Assembly (NCBI GenBank): GCA_036502105.1
Contig: DASXZE010000190.1
Span: 1-10,834, forward strand
DNA: 10,834 nucleotides
Reading direction: 5' to 3'
From: Angelobacter sp036502105
GTDB lineage: Bacteria; Acidobacteriota; Terriglobia; Terriglobales; Acidobacteriaceae
In this document: positions 1-5,033 of the stretch, in pieces
Position numbering within the stretch: position 1 is the stretch's first letter
How the letters are laid out: each line of letters starts with the position of its first letter
Notes under the pieces: model-generated
The model's database searches: none
Told to the model about the DNA's origin: nothing
Seen by the model: the letters and a program-made list of their open reading frames with translations, nothing else
Made by a program: the position numbers and the translations under genes

Positions 1-252
1 GGGATGGAATCGGCGCGGATGAGTTGCACGGTGTGGGCCTACGGAAAAGACAAAGACAAACCGACGATGTCCAGTGGAACGGTGAGTGCGAACCTGAAGG
101 CGGGAGAATATCAGCAGATCATGCAGCAGCACTTTTTACCGTGTGATCGTGAGCTGGATTTGAAGCCTGGAGCTTACACGCTGCGCATGGGAGTGCTGGA
201 CCGGACGACCAACAAGATTGGCACAGCCAGCGCCCAGGTTGTCGTGCCTTAA
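1..252 (+). CDS. VWFA-related protein, C-terminal end only (5' part outside window)
   Basis: The reading frame is open from base 1 and ends at TAA 250-252, so this is the last 83 codons of a gene that begins before the window. The encoded tail aligns without a gap to the last 83 residues of the next gene (300-1919), with about nine substitutions by eye, most of them conservative (M/I, M/L, D/N). Both tails share the SCTVWAYGKDK stretch, a second cysteine in FLPC, and the TLRMGVLDRTTNK motif near the end. The N-terminal and VWA parts cannot be seen, so the family name is inferred from the neighbour. The ATG at 4 is an internal methionine, not a start. Only 47 bp separate this gene from the next, so they probably share a transcript. 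Function is unknown beyond family membership. Confidence 0.85.
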   Translation, partial: GMESARMSCTVWAYGKDKDKPTMSSGTVSANLKAGEYQQIMQQHFLPCDRELDLKPGAYTLRMGVLDRTTNKIGTASAQVVVP

Positions 253-286
253 CATTGCTCTTCCGCGCAGTAACATGCACCTATTT

Positions 287-292
287 AAGGAG
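287..292 (+). promoter_or_regulatory. Ribosome binding site AAGGAG for the 300-1919 gene
   Basis: AAGGAG lies 7 nt upstream of the ATG at 300. It decides the start: the in-frame ATG at 300 is followed directly by a signal peptide, whereas the ORF could formally extend back to 255 without any comparable ribosome binding site. Confidence 0.85.
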
Positions 293-299
293 TAATCGT

Positions 300-1919
300 A
301 TGAAAGCTGTCAATCGTTTTGCCATTTCTCTACCTGTGCTATTGCTATGCATGGTAGTGCTGAGCGTACGAAGCTCATCGCAGACTGCGCCCGACCAATC
401 ACAGAATGTGCTGCATTCAGACCAGACGCTGCACGCCAACACACGTCTGGTGGTCGTGGATGTGGTGGCCACGGACAGCAAGGGCCACGCTATGCCGGAC
501 CTTAAAGCCGAAGATTTTACTTTGCTTGAAGATGGTAAGCCACAAAAGATCAGCGGGTTCACATTTGAGCGTCCTGGCACTGCAGCAGTGCGAACTGAGC
601 AGGTGCAACTGCCGCCCTCGGTGATTAGCAACGCGCCAAAGTTCCAGGCCAACAGCCTGAACGTGATTCTTTTTGACGCAATCAACGGCGATTTTGTGGA
701 ACATTCTTACGCTAAAAGTGAATTGCTTAAATTTCTGAATTCCGCGGCATTGGATCGGCCTGTGGCTATGTTTGCGATGCAGGATCAGTTGAAGTTACTG
801 CACGACTTTACGACCGACAACAAAGCTCTGGTCTCGGCAGTAACAAAGTACAAGCCGCCCACTGAAGCCATAAGCACAGATACCATGGAATCGAAAATAT
901 CGGCCTTCAGCTCCGCGGGCGCATTTCACACGAGTGAAAGAGGCATTGCAGATACGCTCAATCAATTAAATGCGCTAGCCAAAACCCTGGCGGGCTATCC
1001 CGGACGGAAGAACCTGATCTGGCTGTCGGGAAGCATCCCGTTAGTCTTTTTCCCGGAAGAGGTTAACCGAGCGGATGGCCACATAAGTCTCAAAAGCGGT
1101 GATGCGTTCGACAATATGCTGATATCCACCTCTTTCAAGAGCTATGCCGATCTGATAAAAAAAGTTACTGATTCCTTCATGGCGGCACAAGTAGCGGTGT
1201 ATGTGGTGGATGCCGGTACGCTCAGCAAAGACGACCATCTTTCCGCGCAGATCACTATGGACCTAATGGCTGACGGTACGGGTGGGAAAGCGTTCAGGAA
1301 TAGTAATAATCTGGCACTAAACCTTAAAACCAGCATGGAAGATGGGTCAACTTTCTACACCCTGGGATATTATCCAGACAACAAGAAATGGGACGGACAG
1401 TTTCGGCGCATCCAGGTGAAGAGCAACCGTCCCGGGCTGACCCTGCGCCATCGGGTTGGATACTACGCTCTGGATCCGGAGAAGCTCAACAAGGAAAACT
1501 CTGACGCGGTGGCAGAAAACTTCAGCCGCTCCCTTGAACTGGATGCGCCGGCAAACAGCCAAGTGGTTTTCCAGGCGCAGGTTGTGCCGCCATCGACGAA
1601 TGGCAAAAAAGTGACGGTCACCTTCCACATCGATCCTGGAACCATGGCCTTTGAGCACGAAGAGGGTGGCATAGAATCGGCGCGGCTGAGCTGCACCGTC
1701 TGGGCGTATGGGAAAGATAAGAACAAACCCACGATGTCCAGCGGAACGGTGAGCGCGAACCTGAAGGCTGGGGAATATCAGCAGATGATGCAGCAGCACT
1801 TTTTGCCCTGTAATCGTGAACTGGACCTGAAATCGGGAACATACACGCTGCGTATGGGAGTGCTGGACCGCACCACCAACAAAATGGGCACGGCTAGTGC
1901 GCAGGTGATTGTGCCGTAG
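300..1919 (+). CDS. VWFA-related acidobacterial-type protein, exported
   Basis: This gene encodes 539 residues. The N-terminus (about 1-28) has a lysine/arginine start and a hydrophobic core LPVLLLCMVVLSV, consistent with Sec export. Residues 49-90 carry the motif LVVVDVVATDSKG, then DLKAEDFTLLEDGKPQKI, which I recognise from the acidobacterial VWFA-related family (TIGR03436). The VWA-like fold follows at about 119-390: LNVILFDAING (residue 126 is the likely metal-site Asp), RKNLIWLSGSIP at 236-247, and FYTLGYYPDNKKWDGQFRRIQV at 352-373. The classical DxSxS metal site is degenerate (DAINGD), so metal binding is doubtful. The tail (about 410-539) is beta-rich and has two cysteines (465 and 504) that are also present in the upstream paralogue and could pair. 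The gene is probably co-transcribed with that paralogue and is followed by a strong terminator. The family is widespread in Acidobacteriota but its role is not established; adhesion or scaffolding outside the cytoplasm is a guess. Confidence 0.9.
   Translation: MKAVNRFAISLPVLLLCMVVLSVRSSSQTAPDQSQNVLHSDQTLHANTRLVVVDVVATDSKGHAMPDLKAEDFTLLEDGKPQKISGFTFERPGTAAVRTEQVQLPPSVISNAPKFQANSLNVILFDAINGDFVEHSYAKSELLKFLNSAALDRPVAMFAMQDQLKLLHDFTTDNKALVSAVTKYKPPTEAISTDTMESKISAFSSAGAFHTSERGIADTLNQLNALAKTLAGYPGRKNLIWLSGSIPLVFFPEEVNRADGHISLKSGDAFDNMLISTSFKSYADLIKKVTDSFMAAQVAVYVVDAGTLSKDDHLSAQITMDLMADGTGGKAFRNSNNLALNLKTSMEDGSTFYTLGYYPDNKKWDGQFRRIQVKSNRPGLTLRHRVGYYALDPEKLNKENSDAVAENFSRSLELDAPANSQVVFQAQVVPPSTNGKKVTVTFHIDPGTMAFEHEEGGIESARLSCTVWAYGKDKNKPTMSSGTVSANLKAGEYQQMMQQHFLPCNRELDLKSGTYTLRMGVLDRTTNKMGTASAQVIVP
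1668..1919 (+). repeat. Tandem-duplicate copy of 1-252 (VWFA-related gene 3' end)
   Basis: Bases 1-252 and 1668-1919 align end to end with no gap, at a constant offset of 1667. Much of the difference is at third codon positions, but there are also about nine amino-acid changes in 83. This is the visible part of a tandem gene duplication; the other copy's 5' part lies outside the window. Confidence 0.85.
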
Positions 1920-1942
1920 TATAAGCTAAAAGTAGCCGTCAT

Positions 1943-1976
1943 AAAAAACCGGGGCCTTGCGGCCCCGGTTTTTTTT
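1943..1976. terminator. Bidirectional intrinsic terminator between convergent genes
   Basis: A perfect 8-bp stem CCGGGGCC (1949-1956) / GGCCCCGG (1961-1968) with a TTGC tetraloop is preceded by six A (1943-1948) and followed by eight T (1969-1976). It therefore has a U-tract on both strands. It lies 23 bp after the VWFA-related gene stop and 18 bp beyond the stop of the convergent protease gene, so it can terminate both. The hairpin core recurs with one base change at 4954-4985. Confidence 0.93.
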
Positions 1977-1994
1977 GGAACTAATACTCAGTCG

Positions 1995-4499
1995 TTACTG
2001 GACGTTGAGAGCAACGTCGTCAATCACGAATGAGGTTTGCAGGCTCGTGTCTTCCTTACCGGTGAACCTGATCTGAACGGTCGTGCCCTTTATCGAAGTA
2101 ACGCTGATGGGCAGTGAGCGCTGCGTGTAGCCAGTGCCCTTGTTCAGGTTGGAGAATGTTCCCAGCGTCTGCAGCACCGTGCCGGCGGAGTTGAGCACCT
2201 GCACCGTCAGCGTGTCGAACGCCGTGGTGGTGGTGGTCTCTGCCGTGTCAATGTGCAGGAAGAACGTGAGAGTTGCGGTGGTGGCCGTGGCCGGAATCGT
2301 CACGGACTGAGTGGATGTATCGGTGTGTGTGGTACCGTAACCATCCATCCAGGCATCTTTGGTTCCAGCATGTGGCGGCTCAGAAGCTGAAGTGTTGAGC
2401 ACGCCAGCTGTCAGAGTCCACGGTGGAGCTGTGGTGGTGCCGGTTTCAAAGCCGCCATTCACAATCAGCTGCGAACCAGCGCCGCCGGTTGCATTTACCG
2501 TAAGGTTAATGGTGGTTGTGTGCGTCAACGCTCCTGAAATTCCAGTGATCGTGACTGTCGCAACGCCAGTAGTTGCCGTGGCGCTGGCAGTAAACGTAAC
2601 AACGCTGGTAGTAGTAATCGGGTTCGTGCCAAAGGCTGCTGTTACGCCTGCTGGCAGACCAGAAGCAGAAAGCGTTGCAGTGCCGGTGAAGCCATTGAGT
2701 TTGGTTATGGTAATGGTGCTGGTAGCGGTTGAACTCTGCGTCACTGAAACGCTGGCGGGTGATGCCGACAGACTGAAGTCCGGCGTGGTGACCGCGCCGC
2801 CAGCCAGGGCGTTGATCATGGTCTGGCCGATCGGGCTGCCCCAACCGGTGACAAGATCATAGCCAGTTACAGCGTTGAAAGATTTTCCCTGAGCGTTTCT
2901 GTTATTGCCGCTGGTGATGTCATGGAAATCGCTGGTAAAGCTGGTGCTCTTTCCAATGGCATAAATAGCAGGATTGATGAAACCAACCGTGCCGTGGCCG
3001 GCAGCCACTGACTGTTGATTGACCAGGGCGATGAATGCAGCCCAGCGAGGCGAGGCATAACTCGTACCGCCGGTCTGGCCATTGCAGGATCCGTTGCTGC
3101 AAGCAATGTTGTCAAAGTTGCCTTCCATCGCCACGTCTGGAATGTTGCGGATGGTGGTTGAACCACCGTTGGCCGTGCTGGCAACACCTGACTGATAGCT
3201 GGGAATCGCGAACTTATCATCTGCCGGGCCGCCGCTGCTGTCTGGCCACGCGGTTTCTGAAGCCCATGGGCCACCTGCACCGGTTGTGGTCAGGTCAGTT
3301 GCACCTACGGCAATTGCGAAAACATCTTCTGCCGGGAAGCTGGAATCAGTGGCGTTTGATCCGGTGAATGCGCCTGAGTCTCCAGAGGCCACAAAGAAGC
3401 TCTGGCCCTGTGCCTGGTATTCCTGGAAGATCGGATTATTTTGTGTGATGTCATCCGGGCTCCATCCCCATGAGCAGCTGATGGATTTGGAAATATTATC
3501 GGTGGCGATTCTGTTGAACATATCAACGTCACCTACACCGATTGCGGTTGTGCCTGGCGCAATATAAACGCGGACTGAAGCCAGTCCTGGCGCCATACCG
3601 ATTGCCTGCGCAACGTCCAGTGCCTGTTCGCCATCGTCTCCGTCAGAACCAGCCGACGCGCCATCAATCAGCACGTTGGTGATAGGAACGTTGATCGCCG
3701 TGCCGCTCATATCGCTCACGACGTCTGCCATGTTGTAGCCGTCAAATTCCACCATCGCCACTGACTGGCCGCTGCCCGTCAGGGTCGTGTTGCCGGCATA
3801 AGCTGCGCGCATGTCTGAAGGACGGAAAGCGCCGCCAGTGCCTGAACCCAGATTCGGATGGATGGCCTGTGCCTGTGCCGCATCGGGCGATCTCTTCATA
3901 TGGGATTTCGGTCTGGAAAAATCATTCAGACCGGCAATGTGCGATACCGCAACGTTCAGTGCCATTGAGGGCTCGCGGTCCGGAGAGAAGAACGTGCGAT
4001 TTTCTGTGGGATGCTGGAACGTCCGCATCGACACATGGAAAGCTTTCTCCACCTGCGCGACCGAACCTTCAACGTCCACCACCAACCGGTTTGCGTGCGT
4101 GCCGGTTACGGTAAGACCATTGGCTGCCGCGAAATCAAGCACAGCCTGGTGGTCTGCCGCTGTGGGGCCGAACTGCGTAGTGAACTGGTCCACGCTGAGA
4201 AACTGGTGAAAGTTAGGGCTGGAGGGATCATAGAGCCGGCTCAGCAAATCGGTGAGTTCCGGCTGGTTGCGAAGCGGCAGCATAATGGCCAGCTTCAAGC
4301 GTTGAGTCTGGGGAAGCACGCCCACTGGCACGGCTTGTCCACTGGAAACCACGGGACGCACATGATTGTGCATGACCTGGAGTGGGACATTGCCTTCGCC
4401 AGTTGCAATATTGGGTTGTTGGACCTGCGCCAGCATGGGCAGGGCTGTAATCAAAAAGAGAAATAGAAACAACGCTTGACCGCGCAACAATCGGGACAT
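1995..4499 (-). CDS. Secreted S53 (sedolisin/kumamolisin-type) protease, one Ig-like repeat plus C-terminal module
   Basis: This gene encodes an 834-residue serine-carboxyl peptidase zymogen. It has a signal peptide at 1-24 (hydrophobic LFLFLFLITALPMLA, cut probably before Q25) and a pro-kumamolisin activation domain at about 38-195 (DPSSPNFHQFLSVDQFTTQFG is the usual motif). The catalytic domain, about 220-568, has the full sedolisin set: Glu291 and Asp295 (GEQALD), oxyanion Asp374 (SGDSG) and nucleophile Ser480 (GGTSYASP). Candidate calcium ligands are Asp527 (FHDITSG) and Asp548 (GYDLVTGWG). An Ig-like Thr/Ser-rich repeat (573-669) and a jelly-roll-like module (about 677-834) follow. The start at 4499 is chosen because of AAGGAG at 4511-4506 and the signal peptide; the frame is open for 62 more codons upstream, but that extension is not signal-like. 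The family is active at acid pH and matures by autoprocessing. The substrate is unknown. The tail is almost identical to that of the neighbouring protease. Confidence 0.93.
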   Translation of the reverse strand: MSRLLRGQALFLFLFLITALPMLAQVQQPNIATGEGNVPLQVMHNHVRPVVSSGQAVPVGVLPQTQRLKLAIMLPLRNQPELTDLLSRLYDPSSPNFHQFLSVDQFTTQFGPTAADHQAVLDFAAANGLTVTGTHANRLVVDVEGSVAQVEKAFHVSMRTFQHPTENRTFFSPDREPSMALNVAVSHIAGLNDFSRPKSHMKRSPDAAQAQAIHPNLGSGTGGAFRPSDMRAAYAGNTTLTGSGQSVAMVEFDGYNMADVVSDMSGTAINVPITNVLIDGASAGSDGDDGEQALDVAQAIGMAPGLASVRVYIAPGTTAIGVGDVDMFNRIATDNISKSISCSWGWSPDDITQNNPIFQEYQAQGQSFFVASGDSGAFTGSNATDSSFPAEDVFAIAVGATDLTTTGAGGPWASETAWPDSSGGPADDKFAIPSYQSGVASTANGGSTTIRNIPDVAMEGNFDNIACSNGSCNGQTGGTSYASPRWAAFIALVNQQSVAAGHGTVGFINPAIYAIGKSTSFTSDFHDITSGNNRNAQGKSFNAVTGYDLVTGWGSPIGQTMINALAGGAVTTPDFSLSASPASVSVTQSSTATSTITITKLNGFTGTATLSASGLPAGVTAAFGTNPITTTSVVTFTASATATTGVATVTITGISGALTHTTTINLTVNATGGAGSQLIVNGGFETGTTTAPPWTLTAGVLNTSASEPPHAGTKDAWMDGYGTTHTDTSTQSVTIPATATTATLTFFLHIDTAETTTTTAFDTLTVQVLNSAGTVLQTLGTFSNLNKGTGYTQRSLPISVTSIKGTTVQIRFTGKEDTSLQTSFVIDDVALNVQ
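1998..2471 (-). other. C-terminal jelly-roll-like module of the 834-residue protease
   Basis: Residues 677-834 open with LIVNGGFETG and a nearby Trp, and close with SFVIDDVALNVQ. These are typical ends of galactose-binding-like or CBM-like beta-sandwich domains, so a role in binding polysaccharide or the cell surface is possible, by analogy only. It differs from the matching module of the 990-residue protease at three residues (Gly/Ala and Thr/Ala in LNKGTGYTQR, and Thr/Ala in KEDTSLQ). Confidence 0.7.
2011..2465. repeat. 455-bp direct repeat, copy 1 (partner 5050-5504)
   Basis: Bases 2011-2465 match 5050-5504 with no gaps, at a constant offset of 3039. I count about 26 mismatches by eye (roughly 94% identity), almost all synonymous. 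The last 104 bp (2362-2465) are identical. The match stops abruptly at 2466, at the upstream edge of the encoded C-terminal module. Confidence 0.9.
2493..2783 (-). repeat. Ig-like repeat of the 834-residue protease
   Basis: Residues 573-669 begin PDFSLSASPASVSVTQ, contain LSASGLPAGVTAAFGTNP, and end in a Thr-rich strand. The repeat resembles the second of the two repeats in the 990-residue protease more closely than the first; SLSASPASVSVTQ and GVTAAFGTNP are shared with that copy only. It is probably a beta-sandwich spacer between the catalytic domain and the C-terminal module. Confidence 0.8.
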
Positions 4500-4505
4500 T
4501 CTTTG

Positions 4506-4511
4506 CTCCTT
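4506..4511 (-). promoter_or_regulatory. Ribosome binding site AAGGAG of the 834-residue protease gene
   Basis: On the - strand AAGGAG is followed 6 nt later by the ATG at 4499, and the encoded protein then starts with a clear signal peptide. This supports 4499 over the further-upstream ATG at 4685. Confidence 0.85.
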
Positions 4512-4626
4512 GATGTTCAAGATGAACGCTCTTTTTTCTTCAGATTTGAAATGTAGTTTGAAGCCAAAAAAATGAAGGGACAATAAATTGGAATGCAACG
4601 GCCTGCTTACAGCCGCTTCAGCAGCG

Positions 4627-4638
4627 CATGGGCCCATG
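4627..4638. promoter_or_regulatory. Perfect 12-bp palindrome, possible operator
   Basis: CATGGGCCCATG is its own reverse complement and lies about 130 nt upstream of the protease start at 4499, in non-coding sequence. It could be a regulator binding site, but a single palindrome may be chance. Confidence 0.25.
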
Positions 4639-4953
4639 GGTTTGGGGCTATGAAAAGATACTTCGTTCCAGAAGCGTAGTGCCATTGCGGAGCCCTTGCG
4701 CCATTCAGAATCGGCGATGAGTTGTTTTCAAAAACGATTCGCGGCGCGCTGTGTGACCCTATAACAAAAAGAGTTCGTGCTTAGACTGCCGTCCATACTA
4801 CTAAACGGTGAGAGACACCCACCATTTTTATTTGCTGCAACAACGTGAACGCTTCCCGTTTTGGGAAATCAAGCAACACACCGCGCATGCTGAGTAAAAG
4901 TTAATGCTGACACCGGAAATTAAAATCTGTACATCAAGCATCACCGGCATCGG

Positions 4954-4985
4954 AAGTATCCGGGGCCTCGCGGCCCCGGATACTT
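4954..4985. terminator. Perfect 14-bp stem hairpin after the 990-residue protease gene
   Basis: The arms 4954-4967 and 4972-4985 are perfectly complementary over 14 bp, around a TCGC loop. The core CCGGGGCC-TCGC-GGCCCCGG differs from the hairpin at 1949-1968 only in the loop. It starts 48 nt beyond the stop codon of the - strand gene. There is no U-tract on the - strand and only four T on the + strand, so it may work as a 3'-end stabiliser or weak terminator and not as a classical Rho-independent one. Confidence 0.65.
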
Positions 4986-5033
4986 TTGGAATATTACTCA
5001 CTCGTTGGTAAACGCTCGTTAATGAAAGTTCAT

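Larger units (their letters stand above)
4500..4953. other. Intergenic region with the leader of the 834-residue protease gene
   Basis: No gene is supported here. The frame of the protease stays open back to 4685, but with no ribosome binding site and no signal-like sequence. AAGGAG (complement of 4506-4511) lies 6 nt before the start at 4499. Small symmetric elements seen are GTTCA-AGA-TGAAC (4515-4527), the perfect 12-bp palindrome CATGGGCCCATG (4627-4638) and TTCCC-GTTTT-GGGAA (4853-4867). The promoter should be in this region, reading leftward, but I could not identify convincing -35/-10 boxes. Confidence 0.5.

Noticed and set aside
2359..2862. Val/Ala-rich open frame on the + strand opposite the Ig-like repeat of the protease
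   Set aside because: It mirrors the Thr/Ala-rich codons of the repeat on the other strand. A similar frame appears opposite the repeats at 5581-6078, as expected from shared composition and not from a gene.
4500..4685. 62-codon N-terminal extension of the 834-residue protease
   Set aside because: The frame is open, but there is no ribosome binding site at 4685, and a clear AAGGAG plus signal peptide mark the start at 4499.
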